DNA of 30,782 nt from UBA6821 sp044236545 (GCA_044236545.1 JBIIGI010000023.1:1-30782), one strand, 5' to 3'. Shown: positions 7,729-16,087, counted from the stretch's first letter. Made by a program: numbers and translations. Notes: a model not told the origin generated them from the letters alone.

Positions 7729-8969
7729 GCGCCCTACGCCTCGAACTCCTGAACACGGGAAGCGAACTGCTGCTCGGCAATGTTCAGGACGCCCATCTCT
7801 CCTGGTTCGGAAAGGAACTCTTCCCTCTGGGCCTGAGGATCGGGAGGCAGGGAACCGTGCCCGACGGTTCGCCCATCCGCGATGCCCTTCTGGAGGCATT
7901 TCCCCGTACCGATATCCTGATCGTGACGGGTGGTCTCGGCCCCACGACCGACGACATCACCCGTGAGACCGTCGCTCAGATCCTGAGCCGCCGCATGGTG
8001 CATCACCCGGAGACGCTGGAGCGGATCAAGGAACGATGCAGGAGACGCGGCATCCCCCTGCAGGATCGCATGGATCGTCAGGCGATGGCGCCAGAGGGGG
8101 CCATCGTGATCCCCAATGAGAACGGAACGGCACCGGGGCTCCACATTCCGGCAACCGAGGGCATCTCTTGGGCCACACCTCATATTTTTCTCCTGCCCGG
8201 TCCTCCCCGAGAGCTCCAGCCGATGGCGCGTGCCTATCTCCTGCCTTTTCTCAAGGATCTTGCTGCGGGCGGCGAGCGGCACGAGTGCCGGATCTACAAG
8301 GTCGTCGGCATGGGGGAATCGATGCTGGAGGCCAAGATCGGCATGGAACTCACCAAGAGGGGTGATCTGGAGGTCGGCTACTGCGCCAGACCCAATGAGG
8401 TCGATTTCCGACTGATCGGTCCCAAGGAGATTCTCGATGAGGTGGAGCCATCCGTTCTGGCCGCAGTCGGTGACTACTTGGTCTCGGACGAGAATGAATC
8501 GATGGAAGAGATCGTGGTCCAACTTCTCAGACAGAAGGGGGCCACGCTGGCGACTGCCGAGTCATGCACCGGGGGGCTGCTTGCCAACCGTCTGACCAAT
8601 GTGCCCGGGGCCTCGGCCGTCTTCCTTGAAGGATTTGTAACCTACAGCAATGCCTCCAAGACGGCTCTCTTGGGTGTTCCATCCGAACTGATCGCTACCC
8701 ATGGAGCCGTGAGTGAGGAGGTGGTCCGTGCCATGGCCGAGGGAGCGCTCAGCAAAAGCGGGGCCACCTTTGCGCTGGCGACCACAGGGATTGCAGGCCC
8801 GGATGGGGGAACCCCCGAAAAGCCCGTCGGCACGGTATGGCTCGCGCTTGCACGCGATGGAGGGGAGACGGAGGTCTGGAAGGAAACCCGTCCATCAGAC
8901 CGCCTCACCTTCAAGCAGGTGGTCACCCAATCAGCCCTCGACCGCCTTCGTAAATTTCTGAGATCCTGA
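7725..8969 (+). CDS. cinA: CinA, MoCF-like and NMN amidohydrolase protein
   Basis: A full-length two-domain CinA of 414 residues. The N-terminal domain has NTGSELLLGNVQDAH and VTGGLGPTTDDITRE, typical of the molybdopterin-binding/pyrophosphatase-like COG1058 domain. The C-terminal domain has AESCTGGLLANRLTNVPG, GFVTYSNASKTALLGV, HGAVSEEV and ATTGIAGPDGGTPEKPVG, typical of the PncC nicotinamide-mononucleotide deamidase. Together they support a role in pyridine nucleotide recycling, with a historical link to competence. The ATG at 7725 overlaps the preceding stop by 4 bp; the frame is open further upstream but that stretch is the shadow of the SirB1-type gene. The GH63 gene follows after 8 bp. 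Confidence 0.96.
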   Translation: MSALRLELLNTGSELLLGNVQDAHLSWFGKELFPLGLRIGRQGTVPDGSPIRDALLEAFPRTDILIVTGGLGPTTDDITRETVAQILSRRMVHHPETLERIKERCRRRGIPLQDRMDRQAMAPEGAIVIPNENGTAPGLHIPATEGISWATPHIFLLPGPPRELQPMARAYLLPFLKDLAAGGERHECRIYKVVGMGESMLEAKIGMELTKRGDLEVGYCARPNEVDFRLIGPKEILDEVEPSVLAAVGDYLVSDENESMEEIVVQLLRQKGATLATAESCTGGLLANRLTNVPGASAVFLEGFVTYSNASKTALLGVPSELIATHGAVSEEVVRAMAEGALSKSGATFALATTGIAGPDGGTPEKPVGTVWLALARDGGETEVWKETRPSDRLTFKQVVTQSALDRLRKFLRS

Positions 8970-8977
8970 TTTTTCGC

Positions 8978-11689
8978 ATGAGCCGCCCCAACACATCGGA
9001 ACCCACCGCCGAAGCAATCCGTCTCGGCGAGGATGCGAGGCGTGAGCGTTTCTGGAAGCTCTGGGGAACCTACCTCTCGGAGCGTCAGTGGGGGACTGTG
9101 CGCGAGGATTACTCTGCGGACGGCGATGTCTGGAAGTCCTTCACCTTTGATCAGTCTCGCAGCCGTGTCTACCGCTGGGGTGAGGACGGCCTCCTGGGAC
9201 TGAGCGACCGCTTCGGCCGTCTCTGCTTCGGTCTCGCCCTCTGGAACGGAAAGGACCCGATCCTCAAGGAGCGCCTCTTCGGTCTCACCGGCCCGCAGGG
9301 CAATCACGGCGAGGACGTCAAGGAGCTCTACTACTACCTCGACGCGACACCGACCCATTCTTACTGCAAAGGTCTCTACAAATACCCGCAGGCCGAGTTT
9401 CCGTATGAGAAACTAGTCTCGGAGAATGCAGGCCGAAGCCGCGATCTTCCCGAGTATGAACTGCTCGACACGGGAATTTTCGACGGGAACCGATACTTCG
9501 ACGTTCAGGTGGAGTATGCCAAGGAGTCGATCAAGGACGTCCTGATCCGGATCACGGTCACCAACCGAGGCCCCGAGGAGGCTCCGCTCGTCCTTCTGCC
9601 GACGCTCTGGTACCGGAACACCTGGGCCTGGGGAAAGATCAGCGAGGAGTGCCTGGAGGAGCCGGAAATCTCGATCGCCTCGCCGGGATTGCTCTCGGCT
9701 AGCCATGCGGCGATGGGCGAGTATCTGCTCGCATGCGGAGACGCTCCGGACGGGAAGGCGCCGGAGTTTCTCTTCACCCACAACGAGACCAACTGCGAGC
9801 GACTCTACGGATCACCCTCTAGGAAGAAACACACCAAGGATGCCTTCCATGACGCGGTGATCCACGGCAAGGCCGATGCGGTGAATCCTGCCATGACCGG
9901 AACCAAGGTCGCCGCCCGCTACGATCTCTCCATTCCTGCGGGAAAAAGCGTGGAAATCCGCCTGCGCCTCGCCGCAAAGGGAGAGTGGCGCGATCCCTCG
10001 GTCGATCCGCTTGGCGAGAACCATGCGGAGGTCTTTGCGATGCGTCTCGACGAGGCCGAAGAGTTCCACGCGGCGACCATTAATCCCGCCCTCAACCCGC
10101 AGCAGCAGCTTGTGGCACGCCAGGCCTATGCGGGTCTGCTCTGGAGCAAGCAGTTCTATAATCTCGTCCAGAGCGAGTGGGCCCGCGGTGACGCCACCGA
10201 ACCCCCGCCCCCCGCTGGTCATGCCGCGCGCAATGCGGACTGGATGCATCTCTTCAACCGCGACATCCTCTCGATGCCCGATACCTGGGAGTATCCCTAC
10301 TACTGCTCCTGGGATCTCGCCTTCCACACCGCGGCCCTCTCCCGAGTCGATCCGGAGTTCTGCAAGGACCAGCTGATCCTGCTCCTGCGCGAATGGTACA
10401 CCCACACCAACGGGCAGATGCCCGCCTACGAGTGGAACTTCTCCGACGTGAATCCTCCGGTGCACGCCTGGGCCGCTCTGCGACTCTACCGCCAGCAGAG
10501 GGAGTTGGGGAAGGATGACCCGGCCTTCCTGGAGAGGGTTTTCCAGAAGCTCCTGCTGAATTTCAACTGGTGGGTGAACCGCAAGGACAGCGACGGCAAC
10601 AACCTCTTCGAGGGGGGCTTCCTCGGATTCGACAACATCTCCGTCTTCGACCGCTCCAAGCCCCTTCCCACAGGCGGACGTCTCAAGCAGGCCGACGGCT
10701 CCTCCTGGATGGCCTTCTACTGCATGACCATGCTGCAGATCGCGCTCACCCTCTCGGAGAAAAATCCCGTCTATGAGGATATGGGGACGAAGTTCATCAC
10801 CCACTTCACCCGCATCGTCACTGCCATGAACGATTTCTGTGGATCGGGCCTCTGGAATGAGGAGGACGGGTTCTACTACGACCTGCTGCAGCTTCCCGAC
10901 GGCGGGCATGTGCCGATCAAGGTCCGCTCCATCGAGGGATTCATGCCGCTCGTCGCCACGAGTTACGTGACCGGACTCCAGCGACGGAAGAGCCCTGGCT
11001 TCGAGACCCGTCTCCTCTGGTCGATCAAGAACCGACCCAAGATTGCCGGGCATCTTCTCGACGTGAACGGCGATATCATGGACATCGACAAGGATATCCT
11101 GCTCACGGTCACGCCGCGTGCCCGACTGGAGAGGATGCTGAGCTATCTCTTTGACGAGAGTGAGTTCCTCTCGCCTCACGGCATCCGCTCGGTCTCCAAG
11201 TACCACGAGAAGAACCCCTACATCTACACGGTCAACGGAACCGCCTACTCGGTCGACTACGAGCCGGGTGAGGGGAGGACAGGGATGTTCGGGGGGAATT
11301 CCAATTGGCGAGGCCCCGTCTGGCTCCCGATCAACTACATGATTATCCAGGCCCTCAAGACCTACGACCACTTCTACGGCGAGTCCCTGAAAGTCGAGTT
11401 TCCGACGGGATCGGGCAACCGGGTCACTCTCGGAGAAGCTGCCCGCCTCCTCTCGATCCGTGTCGCCTCCCTCTTTCTGCCTGATAAGACGGGGTCACGT
11501 CCCATCAACGGGGCGGAAACCCGCTACGCCGTGGATCCTCATTGGAAGGATCTCGTCCTCTTCTACGAATATTTCCATGGGGACACGGGGAAGGGCCTCG
11601 GTGCCTCCCACCAGACCGGATGGACCGGCCTCGTCGCGGAATTGTTTGCCATGGAAGTGATCGCTCCCGACAGGCGAGCATCGGTTTGA
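8978..11689 (+). CDS. GH63-type glucosidase
   Basis: A 903-residue protein matching the large bacterial GH63 glucosidase group (MGH1-like). N-terminal landmarks are RFWKLWGTYLSERQWGTVREDYSADGDVW (split here: RERFWKLWGTYLSERQ and WGTVREDYSADGDVW) and LYYYLDATPTHSYCKGLYKYPQ. The (alpha/alpha)6 barrel carries WDLAFHTAALSRVDPEF, GQMPAYEWNFSDVNPPVHAW, and near the end GGNSNWRGPVWLPINYMI and HQTGWTGLVAEL. No signal peptide is visible, so it is likely cytoplasmic and may trim glucose from a storage sugar, compatible solute or oligosaccharide; the substrate is not deducible. It lies 8 bp after cinA. The GC-rich codon use equals that of its neighbours. A near-perfect palindrome follows its stop. Confidence 0.9.
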   Translation: MSRPNTSEPTAEAIRLGEDARRERFWKLWGTYLSERQWGTVREDYSADGDVWKSFTFDQSRSRVYRWGEDGLLGLSDRFGRLCFGLALWNGKDPILKERLFGLTGPQGNHGEDVKELYYYLDATPTHSYCKGLYKYPQAEFPYEKLVSENAGRSRDLPEYELLDTGIFDGNRYFDVQVEYAKESIKDVLIRITVTNRGPEEAPLVLLPTLWYRNTWAWGKISEECLEEPEISIASPGLLSASHAAMGEYLLACGDAPDGKAPEFLFTHNETNCERLYGSPSRKKHTKDAFHDAVIHGKADAVNPAMTGTKVAARYDLSIPAGKSVEIRLRLAAKGEWRDPSVDPLGENHAEVFAMRLDEAEEFHAATINPALNPQQQLVARQAYAGLLWSKQFYNLVQSEWARGDATEPPPPAGHAARNADWMHLFNRDILSMPDTWEYPYYCSWDLAFHTAALSRVDPEFCKDQLILLLREWYTHTNGQMPAYEWNFSDVNPPVHAWAALRLYRQQRELGKDDPAFLERVFQKLLLNFNWWVNRKDSDGNNLFEGGFLGFDNISVFDRSKPLPTGGRLKQADGSSWMAFYCMTMLQIALTLSEKNPVYEDMGTKFITHFTRIVTAMNDFCGSGLWNEEDGFYYDLLQLPDGGHVPIKVRSIEGFMPLVATSYVTGLQRRKSPGFETRLLWSIKNRPKIAGHLLDVNGDIMDIDKDILLTVTPRARLERMLSYLFDESEFLSPHGIRSVSKYHEKNPYIYTVNGTAYSVDYEPGEGRTGMFGGNSNWRGPVWLPINYMIIQALKTYDHFYGESLKVEFPTGSGNRVTLGEAARLLSIRVASLFLPDKTGSRPINGAETRYAVDPHWKDLVLFYEYFHGDTGKGLGASHQTGWTGLVAELFAMEVIAPDRRASV

Positions 11690-11717
11690 TACGGAAAAAG
11701 GTGTGAGCGGGATATCG

Positions 11718-11739
11718 TGCATCCTTCATGAGGGATGCA
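11718..11739. terminator. Palindrome between convergent glucosidase and murA genes
   Basis: A 22-bp near-perfect palindrome with arms TGCATCC and GGATGCA around a central TCATGA, with one T:G pair. It starts 29 bp after the glucosidase stop and ends 9 bp before the 3' end of murA, so it is placed to act as a shared bidirectional terminator. There is no T tract on either side, so it may be a 3'-end stabilising hairpin or a protein site instead. Confidence 0.5.
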
Positions 11740-11747
11740 TATCACGT

Positions 11748-13007
11748 TCAAGCCTTGACGCGCTCGATGTGGGCGCCCAATCCATTGAGTTTCTCATCGA
11801 TGGCTTCATAACCGCGGTCGATATGGTAGACGCGGTTGATCTCTGTCACCCCGTCCGCCGGGAGGGCCGCTAGCACCAGGGCCGCTGAGGCACGGAGATC
11901 ACTGGCCATGACGGGGGCTCCGCTTAGGCGCTCAACGCCATGAATGGTGGCGCGATGGTCGGTCAGTTCGATGTCGGCACCCATGCGCTTGAGTTCAGCC
12001 ACGTGCATGAAACGCTGGGGAAAGACGGTCTCCGAGATGACACTTGTGCCCTGCATGGTCGAGAGCATCGCGCAGAACTGGGCCTGCATGTCGGTGGGGA
12101 AGCCGGGGTAGGGAAGTGTCTCGAGATGGAGCGGTTTTCGAGAGCCGTTCGGTGAGATAGTGACGGAGTCCTCCGTATGGTTGAGGTCAAATCCTGCCTT
12201 GCTCAGGGCATCAATGACGGCACCCAGATGCCTTGGCATGGTGCGTGTGATGGTGACCTTCCTGCCGGCGATGGCCCCTGCCACCAGGAATGTTCCACCT
12301 TCGATGCGGTCGGCAATCACGGTGTGTTTGGCCCCATGAAGTTCCTTCACCCCCTCGATCTCGATACGCTGTGTCCCTGCTCCGCTGATCCTGGCCCCCA
12401 TCGAGGTCAGGAAATCCGCAAGATCGACGACTTCAGGTTCTTCAGCCGCACCTTCGATCACGGTGGTACCCTCTGCAAGGGCTGCGGCCATCATGATGTT
12501 GCCGGTACCCAGAACCGTGGGGCCTTGTCTGCCCCGGAGATTGATTCTTGCCCCTTTGAGTTGCTTGGCCTCAAGGAGGATGTCCCCCCCCTTGACGGTG
12601 ACCGTGGCACCAAGAGCCTCGAAGCCTTTGAGGTGAAGATCAATGGGGCGATCCCCGATGACACATCCCCCGGGAAGGGAGACTTTGGCCATCTTTTCAC
12701 GGCCGAGCAGGGGGCCGAGGACGCAGACGGAGGCACGCATCTTGCGGACGATTTCGTACGGTGCCTCGGTCTTGATCTTTTCGGCACGGATCTGGACGAC
12801 ACCGCTGGCCCGCTCCACCTCTGCACCGAGTTGGCTCAGGATGGTCAGCATGTAATGGATGTCGCTTAGGTCTGGTACCCGGTCGATGACGCACTTTTCC
12901 TTCGTAAGGAGAGTTGCCGCCAGAATGGGCAGGGCGGAGTTCTTCGAGCCGCCGATGCGGACACTGCCCTCGAGGCAACGCCCTCCGTGAACGAGTATCT
13001 TATCCAT
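11748..13007 (-). CDS. murA: UDP-N-acetylglucosamine 1-carboxyvinyltransferase
   Basis: MurA transfers enolpyruvate from PEP to UDP-GlcNAc, the first committed step of peptidoglycan synthesis in the cytoplasm. Starting at the ATG at 13007 (MDKILVHGG) the protein has 419 residues, and family positions fall exactly in register: Lys22-Asn23 in GGSKNSALPILAATLL and the catalytic cysteine at 115 in SLPGGCVIGDRPIDLHL. A Cys here predicts sensitivity to fosfomycin, unlike variants with Asp. Further signatures are ADRIEGGTFLVAGA and PYPGFPTDMQAQ. The reading frame extends upstream to 13142 but that is prmC overlap. The gene starts 10 bp after the prmC stop and ends the rpmE-prfA-prmC-murA cluster. 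Confidence 0.97.
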   Translation of the reverse strand: MDKILVHGGRCLEGSVRIGGSKNSALPILAATLLTKEKCVIDRVPDLSDIHYMLTILSQLGAEVERASGVVQIRAEKIKTEAPYEIVRKMRASVCVLGPLLGREKMAKVSLPGGCVIGDRPIDLHLKGFEALGATVTVKGGDILLEAKQLKGARINLRGRQGPTVLGTGNIMMAAALAEGTTVIEGAAEEPEVVDLADFLTSMGARISGAGTQRIEIEGVKELHGAKHTVIADRIEGGTFLVAGAIAGRKVTITRTMPRHLGAVIDALSKAGFDLNHTEDSVTISPNGSRKPLHLETLPYPGFPTDMQAQFCAMLSTMQGTSVISETVFPQRFMHVAELKRMGADIELTDHRATIHGVERLSGAPVMASDLRASAALVLAALPADGVTEINRVYHIDRGYEAIDEKLNGLGAHIERVKA

Positions 13008-13017
13008 ATCCTGGTTT

Positions 13018-13860
13018 CTATCCTTTGACTGCTTCGATGAATCGAGGGATCCCTTGGTAATCGGGAAGGGCGACGATGTCGCGATAATTATGCCCTGCCA
13101 AGCAGGCCATGACGCTCCCGGACTGGCCGATGCCGATCTCAAGAAGGAGGTGTCCCCCGGGATGAAGGCGCTCGAAGGCGAGTGGTGCGAGACGGACGAT
13201 CAGGTCAAGTCCCTCGGGGCCTCCGTCGAGCGCGAGGATCGGGTCGTTGCGGACTTCGCGGCTGAGGGAGGGGATTTCACCGGCGGGAATATAGGGGAGA
13301 TTGGCGGTGATGAGATCAAAGGTTGTCTCTCCCAAGGGCATCAGGTCGGTCTCGTGGAACGCGACCCGGTCAACTCCGAGCAGAGCGGCATTTTCTGCGG
13401 CCAGACTCAGGGCCCCGGGGGAGATGTCGGTGGCTGTCACCGATGCTCCGGGCCGTTCCAGTGCGAGCGAGAGGGCGATCACACCGCTTCCCGTGGCGAC
13501 ATCAAGAATGGATGTCGGATCCGGGTAGGTGAGGGCTCGCTCGACCAGTTGCTCGGTCTCGGGTCGCGGGATGAGTGCGCGGGCATCGCTTTTGAATGTT
13601 CTGGAGCAGAATTCCGCGGAGCCAAGCAGATGCTGTAGTGGTATGCCGGCGCCGCGTCTGCGGACGAGATCACGTAGCGGTTCACGCTCCTTCTCCCCAA
13701 GGGGTCGGTCGAACTGAAGGTAGAGATCGAGGCGCTTGATCCCGAGAACATGGGCGAGGAGATGCTCGGCATTGAGTCTGGGCGATTCCACTCCCTGCTT
13801 TCCCAGAAAGTCGGAGGCCCCCTTGAGGACCTCAAGCAACGACATCATGGCCGTCGCCAT
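13018..13860 (-). CDS. prmC: Release factor glutamine methyltransferase
   Basis: PrmC (HemK) methylates the glutamine of the GGQ motif in release factors. The 280-residue protein has an N-terminal helical domain, the IPRPETEQLVE block at 97-107 and the SAM-binding ILDVATGSGVIALSLA at 118-133. The substrate glutamine-binding motif is N187-L-P-Y190 (TANLPYIPAGEI) instead of the textbook NPPY; Asn, the second Pro and Tyr are retained. The C-terminal part has ALDGGPEGLDLI and HLLLEIGIGQSG as expected. It begins 2 bp after the prfA stop, so enzyme and substrate are co-expressed, and murA follows. ATG 13845 (MSLLEVL) is an alternative start. Confidence 0.95.
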   Translation of the reverse strand: MATAMMSLLEVLKGASDFLGKQGVESPRLNAEHLLAHVLGIKRLDLYLQFDRPLGEKEREPLRDLVRRRGAGIPLQHLLGSAEFCSRTFKSDARALIPRPETEQLVERALTYPDPTSILDVATGSGVIALSLALERPGASVTATDISPGALSLAAENAALLGVDRVAFHETDLMPLGETTFDLITANLPYIPAGEIPSLSREVRNDPILALDGGPEGLDLIVRLAPLAFERLHPGGHLLLEIGIGQSGSVMACLAGHNYRDIVALPDYQGIPRFIEAVKG

Positions 13861-13862
13861 CC

Positions 13863-14951
13863 TCAGTTGCCCTCGGAGGCTGATTGCTCAAGGCGATCCT
13901 GGGTGTCGGCGGCCTCAATGGCGGCGATCAGGTCGGAAATCTCCCCCTCCATGACGCGGTCCAAGTTATAGAGAGTCAGGCCGATCCGATGCTCAGTGAG
14001 GCGATTCTGCGGGAAGTTGTAGGTGCGGATCTTCTCCTCGCGGCCCCCGGAGCCGATCTGGCTCTTGCGGTGGGCGGCGTATTTCTGCGCCTCCTCTTCG
14101 CGCTTCTCCTCCAGTAGTCGGGAACGGAGAATGGTGAGCGCCTTTTCCTTGTTCTTCTGCTGGCTGCGCCCGTCCTGACAGCGGACGATCTTGCCAGTCG
14201 GGATATGCATCACCTGAACGGCGGAGTCGGTGGTGTTCACTCCTTGACCACCCGGACCACCTGCGCGGCAGACCTCGATGCGGAGATCCTGGGGACGAAG
14301 CTCGACATCGACCTCCTCGGCCTCCGGAAGCACGGCCACGGTTGCCGTGGATGTATGGATGCGGCCCTGGGCCTCGGTGGCGGGAACTCGCTGGACTCGG
14401 TGCACCCCGCTCTCGTAACGGAGCCTGCGGAAGACGTCGTCGCCAAAGACCTGGAAGATCACTTCCTTGAACCCGCCCGCATCGTTGGGGCTTGCCTCCA
14501 GCATTTCGGTGCGGAGGCCATTCGCCTCGGCGTAGCGGGTGTACATCCGGTAGAGGTCTCCTGCGAAGATCGCCGCTTCGGAGCCGCCGGCGCCGGCTCG
14601 GATCTCGACGATGGCGTCGCGGTCATCGTCGGGTTGGGGGGGGAGAAGTGTTATGAGGACGGCCTGCTCGAGTTTGGGGATGCGGGCGCTGATCTCTGCG
14701 ATCTCAGCCTTGGCCAGTTCAGCCATTTCTGCATCACTTCCATTGGCCAGTTCCTCGTTTTCGGTCAACTGCCTGCGACACCCTTCAAGCTCGTCCCATG
14801 TGGAGAGGAGTTCCTTGACCCGTGCATGCTCCTTGAGGACCTCGCGGGCTTTCTTGGCGTCGTCAAAAAGAGACGGATCCGTGATGGACTTCTCCAACTC
14901 GTCAAAGCGCGCACGGCGCTTCGCGATGAGGGGAGTGAAATCTAAATTCAT
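13863..14951 (-). CDS. prfA: Peptide chain release factor 1
   Basis: RF1 recognises UAA and UAG stop codons and triggers peptide release. The tripeptide anticodon PAT is at residues 190-192 (RVPATEAQGRIHTS), which separates it from RF2 (SPF), and the catalytic GGQ is at 234-236 (RAGGPGGQGVNT). The N-terminal helical domain is intact. I chose the ATG at 14951 (MNLDFTPLI), giving 362 residues; the frame could begin at 14981, but those ten residues are not family-like. prmC follows after 2 bp and would methylate the GGQ glutamine. rpmE lies 78 bp upstream with a stem-loop between them. Confidence 0.96.
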   Translation of the reverse strand: MNLDFTPLIAKRRARFDELEKSITDPSLFDDAKKAREVLKEHARVKELLSTWDELEGCRRQLTENEELANGSDAEMAELAKAEIAEISARIPKLEQAVLITLLPPQPDDDRDAIVEIRAGAGGSEAAIFAGDLYRMYTRYAEANGLRTEMLEASPNDAGGFKEVIFQVFGDDVFRRLRYESGVHRVQRVPATEAQGRIHTSTATVAVLPEAEEVDVELRPQDLRIEVCRAGGPGGQGVNTTDSAVQVMHIPTGKIVRCQDGRSQQKNKEKALTILRSRLLEEKREEEAQKYAAHRKSQIGSGGREEKIRTYNFPQNRLTEHRIGLTLYNLDRVMEGEISDLIAAIEAADTQDRLEQSASEGN

Positions 14952-15002
14952 GGCGGTTATCTCGGGAAACCGCCAAGCCACGTGTCACCGTGTGCCGAGC
15001 TT

Positions 15003-15022
15003 CTCCCGACGTGTGTCGGGAG
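15003..15022 (-). terminator. Stem-loop between rpmE and prfA
   Basis: A perfect 8-bp stem (CTCCCGAC with GTCGGGAG) closes a 4-nt loop just after the rpmE stop and about 50 bp before the prfA start. There is no T tract on the minus strand, so it may be an attenuator, a processing site or an RNA-stabilising hairpin that lets rpmE transcripts outnumber the downstream cistrons, not a full terminator. Confidence 0.5.
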
Positions 15023-15029
15023 CATTCAG

Positions 15030-15272
15030 CTAGGCCTTGCTGGCCAGCTTCGGCTTGGTCGCGCGGGTGGCGCGGACATTGCCATAGCGGCGTGCGAACT
15101 TCTCGATGCGACCAGCCGTGTCGATGAACTTCTGCTCACCGGTGAAGAAGGGATGGCAGGAAGAGCATATGCCGATCTTGATGTTCTCGCGGGTCGAGCG
15201 GGTCTGGTAGGCGGCACCGCAGGCGCAGATGATCGTGGTGGCGGTGTAGTCGGGATGAAGGCCAGCTTTCAT
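15030..15272 (-). CDS. rpmE: 50S ribosomal protein L31
   Basis: An 80-residue L31 of the zinc-ribbon (C+) type: Cys16 and Cys18 (IICACGAAY) and Cys36 and Cys39 (GICSSCHPFFTG) are all kept. The N-terminus MKAGLHPDY and the block FFTGEQKFIDTAGRIEKFARRYG are standard. The C-terminal tail is basic and alanine-rich (RATRATKPKLASKA). No Shine-Dalgarno precedes the ATG. It leads a cluster with prfA, prmC and murA on the same strand. The large repeat-rich gap upstream (15273-16087) must contain its promoter. As a zinc-binding form it could be replaced by a zinc-free paralogue under zinc limitation, but no such gene is in this window. Confidence 0.96.
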   Translation of the reverse strand: MKAGLHPDYTATTIICACGAAYQTRSTRENIKIGICSSCHPFFTGEQKFIDTAGRIEKFARRYGNVRATRATKPKLASKA

Positions 15273-15360
15273 AGTAGCTCTGTAGAATGGCGGAACCGGA
15301 TCGGAAAGGCAAAAGGAAAAATGAAAAAGGTCCTGAAATCAGACTCATCAGAGAGTTCTC

Positions 15361-15392
15361 GATTGGGGTTCCCGATCGGGGTTCCCGATCGG
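15361..15392 (+). repeat. 13-bp tandem direct repeat
   Basis: GATTGGGGTTCCC (15361-15373) is followed directly by GATCGGGGTTCCC (15374-15386) and a partial third copy GATCGG. The junctions create the perfect palindrome CCCGATCGGG at 15371-15380. It lies about 90 bp upstream of rpmE on the opposite strand and could be a regulator site or part of the repeat family next door. Confidence 0.75.
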
Positions 15393-15451
15393 CTGTTTCT
15401 TTACTTTATCCCAAAATATGCATTAGGAATTTCTGGAACACATAGGAGTCC

Positions 15452-15469
15452 GAGTTAAAAGAGTTAAAA
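15452..15469 (+). repeat. 9-bp tandem repeat GAGTTAAAA
   Basis: Two adjacent copies of GAGTTAAAA. Related GTTAAAA/TTTTAAC words recur at 15591-15595, 16024-16030 and 16041-16046, so this is probably one part of the same repeat family. Confidence 0.7.
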
Positions 15470-15587
15470 AGGTGAAATGTTACAACGTGGATCCGGCAGA
15501 GGCCTGACTCGGCAATCGGAAGGGGAGGTCAGGGAGAGTGCCCTCAAAGATGCCTTCATGCGTTCCATTCGGTCTCTGACTTCAGCC

Positions 15588-15688
15588 CCTTTTAACCTTT
15601 GGTTCTTCGCTATTTTGAGTGGGTGCCCTTTGACCCCAGAGGGATCCGAGGGGAGAGGTAAATAATATGGAACTCATGAACTCAGGAA
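15588..15688 (+). repeat. Left arm of composite inverted repeat
   Basis: Read left to right, this arm has CCTTTTAACC, then TTCGCTATTTTGAGTGGGT (15606-15624), then GGAACTCATGAACTCAGGAA (15669-15688). The same modules appear in the same order on the opposite strand at 15950-16048. Segment identities are 16 of 19 and 19 of 20. The spacer between modules differs in length (44 versus 25 bp), so the arms have diverged by indel. Confidence 0.75.
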
Positions 15689-15949
15689 GAGAGTAGATGG
15701 AAAATTCACGAAATGCAGAGGAGATCGGGGCGGAGGAGTCATGGGCCCGGTCTGGCCGGATCTGTAATGCCATTCCCTGATCTCCCTTCGGTCCCACTCT
15801 TTTTCAGATCCTTGGGTGGGCCTCGGTTGATTGCCTCGCGCGCTCCCTCTCACCTCGCCCTGAAGGGCTGTGCTACCGCGCAGGCTAAACCGTGCCTCCC
15901 GCCACTCGGCGGTCCTTGGTGGTACAAATCCTACTTCCCTCCGTTTCTT

Positions 15950-16048
15950 TTCCTGAGTTCCTGAGTTCCAGATTTTCCCCTGTCTTCCTTCTTTACCCAC
16001 TGAAAACAGCGAGGAGCCTAACCTTTTAACGGTATAACGCTTTTAACC
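15950..16048 (-). repeat. Right arm of composite inverted repeat
   Basis: Inverted partner of 15588-15688. On the minus strand it reads GTTAAAAG words, CTCGCTGTTTTCAGTGGGT (15995-16013), a purine-rich spacer and GGAACTCAGGAACTCAGGAA (15950-15969, itself a tandem of GGAACTCA). It ends 40 bp from the 3' end of the siroheme-decarboxylase-like gene. Confidence 0.75.
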
Positions 16049-16087
16049 TTTTCGGGACTCACCATCCGGGTGAACCGCTCAAACCTG

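Larger units (their letters stand above)
15273..16087. other. 815-bp gene-free, repeat-rich region
   Basis: No reading frame here resembles a protein on either strand; the 83- and 108-codon frames are low-complexity and mutually antisense. The region holds a 13-bp tandem repeat, a 9-bp tandem repeat, several TTTTAAC/GTTAAAA motifs, two oppositely oriented copies of a composite repeat with 19- and 20-bp matching segments, and small GC-rich hairpins in the middle (GCCC-TGAA-GGGC at 15857-15868, CCGCC-ACTC-GGCGG at 15899-15912). The central part resembles the non-coding dispersed repeats often seen in Planctomycetota and Verrucomicrobiota, from memory only. Confidence 0.7.

Noticed and set aside
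7734..8522. 262-codon minus-strand frame within cinA
   Set aside because: Shadow of cinA, whose plus-strand motifs are complete.
9812..11371. 519-codon minus-strand frame antisense to the GH63 gene
   Set aside because: A long shadow frame caused by high GC at third positions; the composition has no fold-like pattern and the plus-strand glucosidase is clear.
15674..16000. 108-codon minus-strand and 83-codon plus-strand frames in the repeat region
   Set aside because: They are antisense to each other, low in complexity, span the inverted-repeat arm and end in the same repeat-derived LFLSS residues. They look like translated repeat, not genes.
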